DNA of 58,520 nt, taken from assembly GCA_002297005.1 (NCBI GenBank), contig DBIX01000070.1, forward strand, positions 12,165-70,684, written 5' to 3'. The stretch comes from Cyanobacteria bacterium UBA791. Its GTDB lineage: Bacteria; Cyanobacteriota; Vampirovibrionia; Gastranaerophilales; Gastranaerophilaceae. The position numbers were made by a program, and so were the translations under genes. The notes beneath the pieces were generated by a model. It did no database searches. It saw only the letters and a list, made by a program, of their open reading frames with translations, and was not told where the DNA came from. Positions within the stretch are counted from its first letter, which is position 1, and each line of letters begins with the position of its first letter. Positions 1 to 8,192 of this stretch are shown here, piece by piece.

Positions 1-357
1 AAAAATATTCCAAATCCATTCCACGTAGGTGCTTGTGATTATGCTAAATTAGCATTAGCAGCTCAAAAACAAGGAAAATTCTGGGATATGGTTAACTTGT
101 TATTTGAAGAAAAAGCAGGTTCTGTAGATGATGTTTTATCAATCGCAAAAGAACAAGGCTTTGATACAAATAAATTGAAAACAGATATGAATGCTGCTGA
201 TGTTAAAGCAACATTATTATCAAATATCGATGAAGCAACAGAAATGCAAGTTGGTGGTACACCAGCATTCTCAGTAAAAGGCAAATTATATATGGGTCTA
301 AAACCATATAACGAAGTAAAGGCGATTTTAGTTGAAGCAGGAGCAAAAACAAAATAA
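1..357 (+). CDS. DsbA-family thiol oxidoreductase-like protein, C-terminal part (5' end outside window)
   Basis: The reading frame is open from base 1, so this is the C-terminal 118 residues of a longer protein. It has the helical insert and the cis-proline strand (GGTPAF, about residue 83 of the visible part) of the thioredoxin fold in DsbA-like proteins, followed by a glycine-rich strand and a last helix. The catalytic CxxC would lie upstream and cannot be checked. Family role: thiol-disulfide exchange, usually outside the cytoplasm. Its end overlaps queH by 26 bases, so the two are probably co-transcribed and translationally coupled. Confidence 0.75.
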   Translation, partial: KNIPNPFHVGACDYAKLALAAQKQGKFWDMVNLLFEEKAGSVDDVLSIAKEQGFDTNKLKTDMNAADVKATLLSNIDEATEMQVGGTPAFSVKGKLYMGLKPYNEVKAILVEAGAKTK

Positions 358-886
358 GATTTTACTTCATGCTTGCTGTGGTATCTGTTCAGGATACCCA
401 ATCGAATACTTAAAAGATAATCAATATTTACCGGTTGTGTATTTTTATAATCCGAATATACAGCCGGTAAATGATTATATAAAGCGATTGGATGCACAAA
501 GAACTTTATGTGAGCATTTAGGAGTAGAATTAATAGAAGAGCATTACGATACTCAGGAATACGAGGATTATATTTGTGGGTATGAAAATGAACCAGAACG
601 AGGGAAGAGATGTGATAAATGTTTTGAGCTTCGTTTGATTCAGACTGCTAAAAAAGCAAAAGAATTAGGGATAAATATTTTTACAACTTCTATTGCAATT
701 AGCCCTCACAAAAATTTTCAACATTTGAAAGAAATTGGTGAAAAAGTTGCAAAAGATTTTGATTTAGAATTTTTGGCTGTTGATTTTAAAAAGAAAGATG
801 GTTTTTTAAAAACTAATAAAATAGCAAATTCTTTAGGATTATATAGACAAAATTATTGCGGATGTAAGTATAGTTTTAGAAAATAA
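332..886 (+). CDS. queH: Epoxyqueuosine reductase QueH
   Basis: Encodes 184 residues matching QueH (formerly DUF208), the non-cobalamin enzyme that reduces epoxyqueuosine to queuosine in tRNA, the last step of queuosine synthesis. Visible family motifs are HACCGICS (C15, C16, C19), ERGKRCDKCFELRL (C94, C97), TTSIAISPHKN and YRQNYCGCKYS (C176, C178), giving the Cys set for its metal and Fe-S sites. The start is TTG at 332, inside the end of the DsbA-like gene. No ATG lies before the first conserved motif, so TTG is the only workable start. Length is normal for the family. Confidence 0.93.
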   Translation: MKQEQKQNKILLHACCGICSGYPIEYLKDNQYLPVVYFYNPNIQPVNDYIKRLDAQRTLCEHLGVELIEEHYDTQEYEDYICGYENEPERGKRCDKCFELRLIQTAKKAKELGINIFTTSIAISPHKNFQHLKEIGEKVAKDFDLEFLAVDFKKKDGFLKTNKIANSLGLYRQNYCGCKYSFRK

Positions 887-912
887 TAGAAATTAGTATT
901 AAGGAGTAAATC

Positions 913-1113
913 ATGGAATGTAGAAGAGATGAAAACAAAATAGGTTGCACATGCACTTATACAAGTTGCTCAAAAAGAGGTATGTGTTGCGAGTGTGTAA
1001 GAGCACATAGAGAAAATGGCGAAATTCCAGGCTGTTTCTTTACTGCAGCTGGTGAAGCAACTTATGATAGAAGTATTAAAAATTTTGTAAAAATCATGAA
1101 AGATAGAGTTTAA
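913..1113 (+). CDS. Small cysteine-rich protein, DUF6485 family
   Basis: 66 residues with seven cysteines, six of them packed in the first 28 residues (MECRRDENKIGCTC, CSKRGMCCEC), then GCFF and a basic C-terminus. This pattern fits DUF6485, small proteins presumed to bind a metal or Fe-S cluster; their function is unknown. An AAGGAG sequence lies a few bases before the ATG. It follows queH by 26 bases and may be in the same transcript. The DUF assignment is from memory of the family pattern. Confidence 0.75.
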   Translation: MECRRDENKIGCTCTYTSCSKRGMCCECVRAHRENGEIPGCFFTAAGEATYDRSIKNFVKIMKDRV

Positions 1114-1167
1114 ATAAAGCTTTATTAACAATTATTAAATAAAGTAAACAAATTGAAAAACGTTATG

Positions 1168-1196
1168 TTGACACTAAAAAATGTTTGATATACGAT
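1168..1196 (+). promoter_or_regulatory. Sigma70-type promoter of the S10 ribosomal operon
   Basis: A -35 TTGACA (1168-1173), a 17-base spacer and a -10 TACGAT (1191-1196) form a near-consensus promoter. The start would be near 1203, giving a leader of about 65 bases before rpsJ. It is the best consensus promoter seen in the window, as expected for ribosomal protein genes. Confidence 0.8.
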
Positions 1197-1268
1197 TTTT
1201 AATGCACAGAGCTGTATATATTAGTATGCAAAAGGTTAGACAATATAAGTAAGAAAAGGAAATAAGCA

Positions 1269-1586
1269 ATGTCAACTACAAACAGACAAAGAATAAGAGT
1301 ATGTTTAAAAGCATTTGATCACAAATTGATTGATGTTTCAGCAGAAAAAATTGTAGAAACAGCAAAAAGAACAGATGCAAAAGTAGCAGGACCAATTCCT
1401 CTACCAACAAAAAGAAGAATTTACTGTGTATTACGTTCACCACACGTAGATAAAAAATCTCGTGAACACTTTGAACTAAGAACACACAAAAGAATTATCG
1501 ACATTTACGATGCTTCTCAACAAACAACAGAAGAATTAAGCAGATTAGATTTACCTGCTGGTGTTGATATCGAAGTAAAATTATAA
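1269..1586 (+). CDS. rpsJ: 30S ribosomal protein S10
   Basis: 105 residues, the normal S10 length. The core signatures are clear: RIRVCLKAFDHKLID near the N-terminus, GPIPLPTKR in the middle and SPHVDKKSREHFELRTHKR, ending in LPAGVDIEVKL. S10 sits in the 30S head near the A site and also forms the NusB antitermination partner. AAAAGGA lies before the ATG. It is the first gene of the S10 operon here; fusA and tuf are not directly upstream as they are in many bacteria. Confidence 0.98.
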   Translation: MSTTNRQRIRVCLKAFDHKLIDVSAEKIVETAKRTDAKVAGPIPLPTKRRIYCVLRSPHVDKKSREHFELRTHKRIIDIYDASQQTTEELSRLDLPAGVDIEVKL

Positions 1587-1607
1587 TTTTTGAAAACATA
1601 GCTCAAA

Positions 1608-1702
1608 ACTCGCCTTATAGGCGAGTCTAAACAAAAGAAAAACAAATCATTTATGCGTTAAGCAATAATGCGAACTACGACTCTAAGCAGTTTAGAGGGT
1701 AG
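1608..1702 (+). promoter_or_regulatory. Structured leader between rpsJ and rplC
   Basis: The 159-base gap holds several stem-loops. One is ACTCGCCT-TAT-AGGCGAGT (1608-1626) with no T-run, so it is not a normal terminator. A second is CTAC-GA-CTCTAA-loop-TTAGAG-G-GTAG (about 1676-1702). The second has a close structural relative before rpsH: both read TACGACT, then a stem closing around a CAG loop, then GTAGCAA. Candidates are an r-protein autoregulatory leader or an RNA processing site. A Shine-Dalgarno (AAAGGA) precedes rplC. Confidence 0.5.
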
Positions 1703-1745
1703 CAATCACAAGAAGAACCCTTGAAGGGGAAGAAAGGACAAAATT

Positions 1746-2381
1746 ATGACACTTGGTGTAATAGGTGAAAAACTAGGAATGACTCAAGTTTTCGATGAAC
1801 ACGGTCTAGCAATTCCAGTTACAGTAATAAAAGTTTCAAAAATGGTTGTAACTCAAGTTAAAACTGAAGAAACAGATGGTTACAATGCAATTCAAGTAGG
1901 TACAGTTTCAGCAAAAGAAAAACACTTAACAAAAGCTCAAATTGGTCACTTGAAGAAAAATAATGTAGAAAACTTAAGACATCTACAAGAATTCAGAGTA
2001 GAAAATCCTCAAGATTATACAGTAGGACAAGAAATCCCAGTATCTGTATTAGCAGATGTAGAAAAAGTTGATGTAACAGGTACATCAATCGGTAAAGGTT
2101 TCCAAGGTACTGTAAAAAGATGGAACTTCTCAAGAGGACCAATGGCTCACGGTTCTAAAAACCACAGAGAACCTGGTTCAATTGGTGCAGGTACAACTCC
2201 AAGCCGTGTTATCAAAGGTAAAAGAATGGCTGGTAACATGGGTAATGAAAGAGTTACAATCAAAAAATTAAAACTTGTAAAAGTTGATAACGAAAAACAA
2301 TTAGTTTTAGTAAAAGGTGCTGTTCCAGGTCCAGAAGGTAAATTGGTAACAATTAAACCATCAATTACAAAATGGAACTAA
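1746..2381 (+). CDS. rplC: 50S ribosomal protein L3
   Basis: 211 residues, typical for L3, one of the two initiators of 50S assembly. It starts LGVIGEKLGMTQVFDE and carries GKGFQGTVKRWNF and the glycine/histidine-rich extension GPMAHGSKNHREPGSIG that reaches the peptidyl transferase centre. The conserved GNERVTIKKLK follows. It is preceded by a structured leader rather than directly abutting rpsJ, which suggests separate control within the operon. Confidence 0.98.
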   Translation: MTLGVIGEKLGMTQVFDEHGLAIPVTVIKVSKMVVTQVKTEETDGYNAIQVGTVSAKEKHLTKAQIGHLKKNNVENLRHLQEFRVENPQDYTVGQEIPVSVLADVEKVDVTGTSIGKGFQGTVKRWNFSRGPMAHGSKNHREPGSIGAGTTPSRVIKGKRMAGNMGNERVTIKKLKLVKVDNEKQLVLVKGAVPGPEGKLVTIKPSITKWN

Positions 2382-2416
2382 TAGTAAGAGAATTAACTAG
2401 ATAAAGGATATAAAAA

Positions 2417-3043
2417 ATGTCAAAAGAAATATTAAGTACAAAAGGTGAAAAATTAGGTGAAATTACACTAAACGAAGGTGTATTTGAAGTAGAACCTAAC
2501 TTACACGTAATGCATTTAGCATTAAGAAGACAATTAAATAATGCAAGACAAGGTTCAGCATCAGCAAAAACAAGAGCAGAAGTATCTGGTGGTGGAAGAA
2601 AACCTTGGAAACAAAAAGGTACAGGTAGAGCAAGAGCAGGTTCAACAAGATCTCCATTATTCGCTGGTGGTGGTGTTTCATTCGGACCAAAACCAAGAGA
2701 TTACTCTTTTGCAATGCCACAAAAAGCAAGAAAATTAGCTTTAAAATCTGCATTGTCAGCTAAATTAAGCCACACAATTATCGTAAAAGATTTTTCAGCA
2801 ATTTCTGAACCAAAAACAAAATTAATGATGGATGCTTTAAAATCATTAAAAGCTGAAGGTAAAATTCTAATCATCGCTGACACAAAAGCAGCTGAAAACA
2901 AATACTTAGAATTATCAGCAAGAAACATTCCATCAGTAAAATTGTTATTACCTTCAAACTTAAACGTTAAAGATTTAATTGAAGCAGATACAGTTTTATT
3001 GACAGAATCATCAGTAAACGAAATCACAGAAAGACTTGCATAG
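2417..3043 (+). CDS. rplD: 50S ribosomal protein L4
   Basis: 208 residues. The tunnel-lining loop is clear (KTRAEVSGGGRKPWKQKGTG, then RAGSTRSPLFAGGG), followed by the globular C-terminal domain (LKSALSAKL, ILIIADTKA). L4 lines the exit tunnel, and in E. coli it is the repressor of the S10 operon. Whether it controls the structured leader before rplC here is unknown. AAGGA and ATG are well placed. Confidence 0.98.
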   Translation: MSKEILSTKGEKLGEITLNEGVFEVEPNLHVMHLALRRQLNNARQGSASAKTRAEVSGGGRKPWKQKGTGRARAGSTRSPLFAGGGVSFGPKPRDYSFAMPQKARKLALKSALSAKLSHTIIVKDFSAISEPKTKLMMDALKSLKAEGKILIIADTKAAENKYLELSARNIPSVKLLLPSNLNVKDLIEADTVLLTESSVNEITERLA

Positions 3044-3066
3044 TCTAAGTTAAAAAGGATAAAGCA

Positions 3067-3375
3067 ATGAGTAAAGAAAGAACAAACAAAGAAAAATTAT
3101 TTGACATAATTAAAAAACCATTGATTACAGAAAAATCAATGATGGCTACAACAATTGGTCAATATACATTTGAAGTTTCTATGGATGCAACAAAAGTTGA
3201 AATTGCTCAAGCAATTGAACAAGCATTCCCAGGAAGAAAAGTTAAAAAAGTAAGAACAGTTTACATGCCATCTCACGCAAAAAGAATGGGATACAAAATG
3301 GGTAGAACTGATTCTTCTAAAAAAGCAATAGTAACAATAGACGGTGAACCAATCGAAGAATTAATTGGTGCATAG
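3067..3375 (+). CDS. rplW: 50S ribosomal protein L23
   Basis: 102 residues, normal for L23, which forms part of the exit-tunnel rim and docks trigger factor and SRP. Signatures are DIIKKPLITEKSM, YTFEVSMDATKVEIAQAIEQAF and VKKVRTVYM, ending with KKAIVTIDG. It lies 23 bases after rplD with an AAGGA Shine-Dalgarno. Confidence 0.97.
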   Translation: MSKERTNKEKLFDIIKKPLITEKSMMATTIGQYTFEVSMDATKVEIAQAIEQAFPGRKVKKVRTVYMPSHAKRMGYKMGRTDSSKKAIVTIDGEPIEELIGA

Positions 3376-3397
3376 GAAAGAAAAAAGGTAGAAAACA

Positions 3398-4228
3398 ATG
3401 GCAATACGTAAAATTAATCCGACATCTCCGGGACAAAGAGGTATGACAAAGAGTGATTATTCAGAAATCACAACATCTACACCAGAAAAAAGTTTATTAA
3501 AACCAATAAAAAAACATGCAGGTAGAAACAATACAGGTAGAATTACTTGCAGACATAAAGGTGGCGGTGTAAAACAACACTATCGTATTATAGATTTTAA
3601 AAGAAATAAAATTGGTGTTCCAGGCACAGTAATGACAATTGAATACGATCCAAACAGAAACGTAAGAATTTCATTAGTAAACTATGCAGACGGTGAAAAA
3701 AGATACATCTTATCACCAGAAGGTTTAACAGTTGGTTCAACAATTGTTTCAGGTGCTGAAGCTCCTATCCAAGTTGGTAACGCATTACCTCTAGACGTAA
3801 TTCCTCTAGGTACAATGATTCACAACATTGAATTAGAACCTGGCAGAGGCGGTAAAATGGTTAGAGCAGCAGGTAACGCAGCTCAATTAATGGCTAAAGA
3901 AGGTAACTACGTTACAATCAAATTACCATCAGGTGAAATGAGAATGGTAAGAAAAGAATGTATGGCTACAATCGGTGTATTAGGTAACCATGAATTCAAA
4001 AACATTAAAATTGGTAAAGCAGGTAGAAAACGTTATATGGGTGTTAAACCAACAGTACGTGGTGTAACAATGAACCCTTGTGATCACCCTCACGGTGGTG
4101 GTGAAGGTAAAACTGGTCCTGGTGGTAATCCAAAAACACCTTGGGGTAAACCAGCTCTTGGTCAAAAGACAAGAAAATCTACTAAGGCTTCTAATAAATT
4201 AATCGTTAGAAGAAGAAAAACAAGATAA
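3398..4228 (+). CDS. rplB: 50S ribosomal protein L2
   Basis: 276 residues, full length. It shows MAIRKINPTSPGQRGMT at the N-terminus, GRNNTGRITCRHKGGG, the RNA-binding OB and SH3 domains, and the C-terminal VRGVTMNPCDHPHGGGEGK loop needed for peptidyl transferase activity. L2 is a core 50S protein. The spacing to rplW is 22 bases. Confidence 0.98.
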   Translation: MAIRKINPTSPGQRGMTKSDYSEITTSTPEKSLLKPIKKHAGRNNTGRITCRHKGGGVKQHYRIIDFKRNKIGVPGTVMTIEYDPNRNVRISLVNYADGEKRYILSPEGLTVGSTIVSGAEAPIQVGNALPLDVIPLGTMIHNIELEPGRGGKMVRAAGNAAQLMAKEGNYVTIKLPSGEMRMVRKECMATIGVLGNHEFKNIKIGKAGRKRYMGVKPTVRGVTMNPCDHPHGGGEGKTGPGGNPKTPWGKPALGQKTRKSTKASNKLIVRRRKTR

Positions 4229-4253
4229 TTAAATTAAGAAGGAGAATATATTA

Positions 4254-4532
4254 ATGGCACGTTCATTAAAAAAAGGACCATATATCGAAGAAGCATTAGC
4301 TAAGAAAATTGCTAAAATGAATGAAAATTCAGAAAAGAAAGTTGTAAAAACTTGGTCAAGAGCTTCAATGATTAGTCCAGATATGTTAGGACACACAATC
4401 GCTGTACATAACGGTAAAACTCACGTTCCAGTATATGTAACAGAACAAATGATTGGACATAAATTAGGCGAATTTGCACCTACTAGAATGTACAGAGGTC
4501 ACGCAGGTTCAGATAAAGTAAAAAGAAAATAA
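4254..4532 (+). CDS. rpsS: 30S ribosomal protein S19
   Basis: 92 residues. It shows MARSLKKGPYIEEAL, TWSRASMISPDMLGHTIAVHNGK and the C-terminal HKLGEFAPTRMYRGH, which contacts the tRNA-proximal 30S head. It has a strong AAGGAG upstream. Standard position between rplB and rplV. Confidence 0.98.
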   Translation: MARSLKKGPYIEEALAKKIAKMNENSEKKVVKTWSRASMISPDMLGHTIAVHNGKTHVPVYVTEQMIGHKLGEFAPTRMYRGHAGSDKVKRK

Positions 4533-4550
4533 TAATTGAAGGATAAAACA

Positions 4551-4883
4551 ATGGAAGCAAAATCAAGACAAACAGACATAAAAATGACTGCAAGAAAACT
4601 TCGTAGAGTAATCAACGAAGTAAGAGGTAAATCTGTAACAGATGCTCAAAAAATGTTAAAATTTATGCCATACTTTGCAGCAAGAGTAGTTGAAAAGAAC
4701 TTAAAAGCAGCAGTTGCAAACGCACACGAAAAATTTGGTGCTAATGCTGATGCATTAAAGATTTCTGAAATCTTCGCTGACGAGAGCGTAACTTACAAAA
4801 GAGGTAAACCAAGAGCTCAAGGTCGTATTTACAGAAGATTAAAAAGAACATCACATTTAACATTAGTAGTAAGCGAAAAATAA
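4551..4883 (+). CDS. rplV: 50S ribosomal protein L22
   Basis: 110 residues from ATG 4551. An in-frame TTG at 4536 exists, but the Shine-Dalgarno AAGGA (about 4540) is placed for 4551. Signatures are KMTARKLRRVINEVRGKSV, AVANAHEKF and the tunnel beta-hairpin ending KPRAQGRIYRRLKRTSHLTLVV. L22 lines the exit tunnel opposite L4. Confidence 0.97.
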   Translation: MEAKSRQTDIKMTARKLRRVINEVRGKSVTDAQKMLKFMPYFAARVVEKNLKAAVANAHEKFGANADALKISEIFADESVTYKRGKPRAQGRIYRRLKRTSHLTLVVSEK

Positions 4884-4899
4884 GAAAAAGGAATAAACA

Positions 4900-5634
4900 A
4901 TGGGACAAAAGACACATCCAACTGGATTTAGAGTAGGCGTAATTCAAAATTGGGCAAGCAGATGGTATGCAAAATTTAAAGATTACGGCGAATTTGTAGC
5001 AGAAGATGCTAAAATCCGTAAATACATTAAGAAAAAATTATACAATGCAGGCGTTTCAAAAATCTTAATTGATAGAAAAGCTCAAAATACAATCATTACA
5101 GTTGTTACAGCAAAACCTGGTATCGTAGTAGGTAGAGGCGGACAAGGTATTGAAGAATTAAAACAAGATGTTTCTAAATATTTAGGCAAAACAGTTGTTT
5201 TAAACATTGTAGAAGTTGCAAGAGTAAATGCAGATGCACAATTAGTAGCAGAATCAATTGCTCAACAACTTGAAAAACGTATTGCATTCAGAAGAGCAAT
5301 GAAATCAGCAATGCAAAGAACAATGAGATCTGGCGTACAAGGTATCAAAGTTATGGTATCAGGTCGTTTAGGTGGTGCTGAAATCGCTCGTTCAGAATGG
5401 GCAAAAGAAGGTCGTATTCCGCTTCAAACATTAAGAGCTGATGTAGATTACGGTTTTACAGAAGCAAATACTATAATGGGTAAAATCGGCGTAAAAGTTT
5501 GGATTTTCAAAGGTAACTTAATGCCAGGCGAAAAAGCTGATATGAACATTAAAGCAAAAGGTGCTAAAGACGGTAACGAAAAAGGCGGAAGACGTCCAAG
5601 AAGAAAAATCGCTACTGAAACAGCAGCAGAATAG
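4900..5634 (+). CDS. rpsC: 30S ribosomal protein S3
   Basis: 244 residues. It has MGQKTHPTGFRVGVI, a KH domain with its GxxG loop in KPGIVVGRGGQGIEEL, and the C-terminal S3 domain (GVQGIKVMVSGRLGGAEIAR). A lysine/arginine-rich tail (GGRRPRRKIA) follows. S3 sits at the mRNA entry site and takes part in mRNA unwinding. 16 bases separate it from rplV. Confidence 0.98.
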   Translation: MGQKTHPTGFRVGVIQNWASRWYAKFKDYGEFVAEDAKIRKYIKKKLYNAGVSKILIDRKAQNTIITVVTAKPGIVVGRGGQGIEELKQDVSKYLGKTVVLNIVEVARVNADAQLVAESIAQQLEKRIAFRRAMKSAMQRTMRSGVQGIKVMVSGRLGGAEIARSEWAKEGRIPLQTLRADVDYGFTEANTIMGKIGVKVWIFKGNLMPGEKADMNIKAKGAKDGNEKGGRRPRRKIATETAAE

Positions 5635-5672
5635 AAATTAATAAGAAATAATATAACAGGAGAACAATAACA

Positions 5673-6089
5673 ATGTTAATGCCTAAAAAAACAAAACATC
5701 GTAAAATGATGAAAGGTAGAATGAAAGGTACTGAAACAAGAGGTACACAATTTGAATTCGGCCGTTATGGTTTAAGAGCATTAGAACCAGGTTGGATTAC
5801 AAGTAGACAAATAGAAGCAGCAAGACGTGCGATGACTCGTGAAATCAAACGTGGCGGTAATGTTTGGATTAAAATTTTCCCAGATAAACCAATTACTGCA
5901 AAACCAGCTGAAACTCGTATGGGTTCTGGTAAAGGTAACTTAGAATACTGGGTAGCAGTAGTAAAACCAAACAGAATGTTATTTGAATTAGATTACTTTG
6001 ACAGAGAAGTTGCAATTCACGCATTAGAATTAGCAGCACAAAAATTACCAATCAAAGTTAAAGTAGTTGAAAAAGAAGCACAACAATAG
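5673..6089 (+). CDS. rplP: 50S ribosomal protein L16
   Basis: 138 residues, full length. It starts MLMPKKTKHRKMMKGRMKG and carries FGRYGLRALEPGWITSRQIEAARRAM and the arginine loop site near ETRMGSGKGN. L16 helps place A-site tRNA. An AGGAGAAC Shine-Dalgarno fits ATG 5673; a second ATG two codons later is possible but would remove conserved residues. Confidence 0.98.
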   Translation: MLMPKKTKHRKMMKGRMKGTETRGTQFEFGRYGLRALEPGWITSRQIEAARRAMTREIKRGGNVWIKIFPDKPITAKPAETRMGSGKGNLEYWVAVVKPNRMLFELDYFDREVAIHALELAAQKLPIKVKVVEKEAQQ

Positions 6090-6107
6090 TTTAAAAGGAA
6101 AATAAAG

Positions 6108-6305
6108 ATGAAATCAAAAGATATGCGTGAAAAATCAATTGAGGAACTTAAATCTTCAGTAGTTGATTATAAAAAACAATTATTTGATTTAAGAGTTCAA
6201 TTGGCAACTCACAAGCTTGAAAATACAGCTTTAATCAGAAAAACAAAAAAGAATATTGCACAAGCAAAAACAGTAATTAAAGAAAAAGAAAATGAGGTAA
6301 AATAA
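6108..6305 (+). CDS. rpmC: 50S ribosomal protein L29
   Basis: 65 residues, two long helices as expected for L29 (KDMREKSIEELKSSVVDYKKQ, split as an N-terminal helix, then FDLRVQLATHKLENTALIRK). It lies at the tunnel exit next to L23. rpsQ follows after a single base, indicating coupled translation. Confidence 0.96.
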   Translation: MKSKDMREKSIEELKSSVVDYKKQLFDLRVQLATHKLENTALIRKTKKNIAQAKTVIKEKENEVK

Positions 6306-6306
6306 A

Positions 6307-6552
6307 ATGCCTAAGAAAGAAAGACAAGGCGTAGTAGTAAGCGCAAAAATGGACAAAACAGTTGTAGTAAAAGTTGCAACTTATGATCCACATCCAAAAT
6401 ACAAAAAAATTATGGAAACAACTACAAACTATAAAGCACATGATGAACAAAATCAATGTGAAGAAGGCGATGTAGTAAGAATCGTAGAATCAAAACCATC
6501 ATCAAGAGATAAAAGATGGACAGTTCTAAATATTGTAGAAAAGAAAAAATAG
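6307..6552 (+). CDS. rpsQ: 30S ribosomal protein S17
   Basis: 81 residues, an OB-fold S17. Signatures are RQGVVVSAKMDKTVVVKV, HPKYKKIMETTTNYKAHDE and the C-terminal GDVVRIVESKPSSRDKRW. S17 is a primary 16S rRNA binder of the 5' domain. It starts one base after the rpmC stop. Confidence 0.97.
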   Translation: MPKKERQGVVVSAKMDKTVVVKVATYDPHPKYKKIMETTTNYKAHDEQNQCEEGDVVRIVESKPSSRDKRWTVLNIVEKKK

Positions 6553-6610
6553 CTTGAAATAAAAGCTCTTTTGGATTTTAATAAAAGAAAAGACGAAAAA
6601 GGAAAAAACA

Positions 6611-6979
6611 ATGATACAACAAGAATCAAGATTAACTGTAGCAGATAATACAGGTGCAAAAGAACTTTTATGTATCCGTGTAATGGGCAGTTCAAACAAA
6701 AAATTTGCTCATGTAGGTGACGTAATTGTAGCAACAGTAAAAGATGCAACACCAAATATGGCAGTAAAAAAATCAGAAGTTGTAAAAGCAGTTGTTGTAA
6801 GAACAAAAGCTGACATCAAACGTAATGACGGTTCAGTAATCAGATTTGACGAAAATGCAGCAGTTATTATCAACAAAGACGGCAACCCAAGAGGAACACG
6901 TGTATTTGGACCAGTTGCAAGAGAATTAAGAGATAAAAACTTTATGAAAATCGTATCTCTAGCACCTGAAGTTATTTAA
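6611..6979 (+). CDS. rplN: 50S ribosomal protein L14
   Basis: 122 residues, exact L14 length. It shows MIQQESRLTVADNTGAKELLCIRV, the VKKSEVVKAVVVRTK strand region and the C-terminal GTRVFGPVARELRDK. L14 lies at the subunit interface and is the contact for RsfS. A 58-base gap with weak hairpin potential separates it from rpsQ. Confidence 0.98.
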   Translation: MIQQESRLTVADNTGAKELLCIRVMGSSNKKFAHVGDVIVATVKDATPNMAVKKSEVVKAVVVRTKADIKRNDGSVIRFDENAAVIINKDGNPRGTRVFGPVARELRDKNFMKIVSLAPEVI

Positions 6980-6993
6980 GAAGGAAAAAAGAA

Positions 6994-7326
6994 ATGGCAG
7001 ATAAGAAAAAATTACAAGTAAAAACAGGCGATAGAGTAATGGTTATCGCAGGTAAAGATAAAGGTAAAGTTGGCAACGTAACAAAAACAATGCCTGCTGA
7101 ATCTAAAGTAGTAGTTGAAGGTGCAAACATGGTTACAAAAGCACAAAGACCAAACCCAATGGCTGGTGTACAAGGTGGTCTTGTAAAAATGGAAGCTCCT
7201 TTAGATAGCTCAAATGTAATGATCGTATGTCCAAACTGCGAAAAAGTTACAAGAGTTAAAACTGAAGTAAAAGACGACAAAAAAGTTCGTGTTTGCAAAA
7301 AATGCGGCGAAAAATTAGATGTATAG
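6994..7326 (+). CDS. rplX: 50S ribosomal protein L24 with C-terminal zinc ribbon
   Basis: 110 residues. An N-terminal KOW motif (KTGDRVMVIAGKDKGKVG) is followed by the L24 loop (VVVEGANMVTKAQRP). The C-terminus carries CPNC and CKKC pairs, a likely zinc ribbon found in a subset of bacterial L24 proteins. L24 starts 50S assembly at the 23S 5' end. AAGGA precedes the ATG. Confidence 0.97.
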   Translation: MADKKKLQVKTGDRVMVIAGKDKGKVGNVTKTMPAESKVVVEGANMVTKAQRPNPMAGVQGGLVKMEAPLDSSNVMIVCPNCEKVTRVKTEVKDDKKVRVCKKCGEKLDV

Positions 7327-7375
7327 TGCAAGGTAGTTCTTGGCACGAAACCATCTTAAGGTAGAGGAAAGAAAA

Positions 7376-7930
7376 ATGACAGTAACAAAAAGCTTAAAAG
7401 AAAAATACGAAAACGAAGTTAGAAAAGCTATGAAAGAAAAATTTGGTTACACAAATGACATGGTAATTCCAAAACTTCACAAAATTGTTTTGAATATGGG
7501 TGTTGGTGAAGCTTCACACAATTCAAAAATCGCAGAAGTTATTGATGCTCAATTAACAAAAATTGCTGGTCAAAAAGCAGTAGTTACAAAAGCTAAAAAA
7601 TCAATCGCTTCTTACAAATTAAGAGAAGGTATGCCAGTAGGTGCTATGGTTACTTTACGTGGCGAAAGAATGTATGACTTCTTACAAAAATTAATTTGTG
7701 TTGTATTACCAAGAATTCGTGACTTCCGTGGTATTAGTGCGAAAAGTTTCGATGGTAGAGGTAACTACACATTAGGTTTAAAAGAACAAACATTGTTCCC
7801 TGAAATCTCATACGATGAAGTTGATTTAGTAAAAGGTATGAACATTTCAGTTATTACAACAGCAAATACTGATGAAGAGGCAAGAGAGTTATTAAGACTT
7901 TTAGGTATGCCATTCAAAGGTTTAAAATAA
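7376..7930 (+). CDS. rplE: 50S ribosomal protein L5
   Basis: 184 residues from ATG 7376. A TTG at 7340 would add 12 residues, but GAGGAAAG lies directly before 7376 and the product then starts like other L5 proteins (LKEKYENEVRKAMKEKFGY). Signatures are VLNMGVGEA, AKKSIASYKLREGMPVG and RDFRGISAKSFDGRGNY. L5 binds 5S rRNA in the central protuberance. A small hairpin (GTGC...GCAC, about 7327-7346) precedes the gene. Confidence 0.96.
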   Translation: MTVTKSLKEKYENEVRKAMKEKFGYTNDMVIPKLHKIVLNMGVGEASHNSKIAEVIDAQLTKIAGQKAVVTKAKKSIASYKLREGMPVGAMVTLRGERMYDFLQKLICVVLPRIRDFRGISAKSFDGRGNYTLGLKEQTLFPEISYDEVDLVKGMNISVITTANTDEEARELLRLLGMPFKGLK

Positions 7931-7965
7931 GAAGTAAAAAGTAAGAAAAAATAAAGGAGAAAATC

Positions 7966-8172
7966 GTGGCTAAAAAAGCGATGATAAATAAAGAACAAAC
8001 TAGAAGAGAACTTGCAGCAAAAGGTAAATACCCAACTGTTAGATTACACAACAGATGCAGTATTTGTGGTCGTCCTCATGGCTATCACAGAGATTTCGGT
8101 ATTTGCAGAATTTGCTTAAGAAAAATGGCTCACCAAGGTTTATTACCAGGTGTTACAAAAGCAAGTTGGTAG
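7966..8172 (+). CDS. rpsN: 30S ribosomal protein S14, zinc-binding type
   Basis: 68 residues with GTG start (7966) behind a good AAAGGAG. The two CxxC pairs (C31/C34 and C47/C50) in NRCSICGRPHGY and FGICRICLRK make it the short zinc-binding S14 type, so zinc supply matters for its assembly. It has the conserved MAHQGLLPGVTKASW end. S14 is a late-assembly protein of the 30S head. Confidence 0.98.
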   Translation: MAKKAMINKEQTRRELAAKGKYPTVRLHNRCSICGRPHGYHRDFGICRICLRKMAHQGLLPGVTKASW

Positions 8173-8192
8173 TTTCCGTTCTTATAAAATGT

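Noticed and set aside
1608..1626. Terminator after rpsJ
   Set aside because: The hairpin is good but is followed by CTAAACAAAAG rather than a T-run, so it is treated as part of the leader.
2496..2753. Antisense frames inside ribosomal genes (also 1276-1485, 6453-6806 and others)
   Set aside because: They are shadows of strongly supported genes, with leucine-rich or repetitive translations caused by the opposite strand's codon bias.
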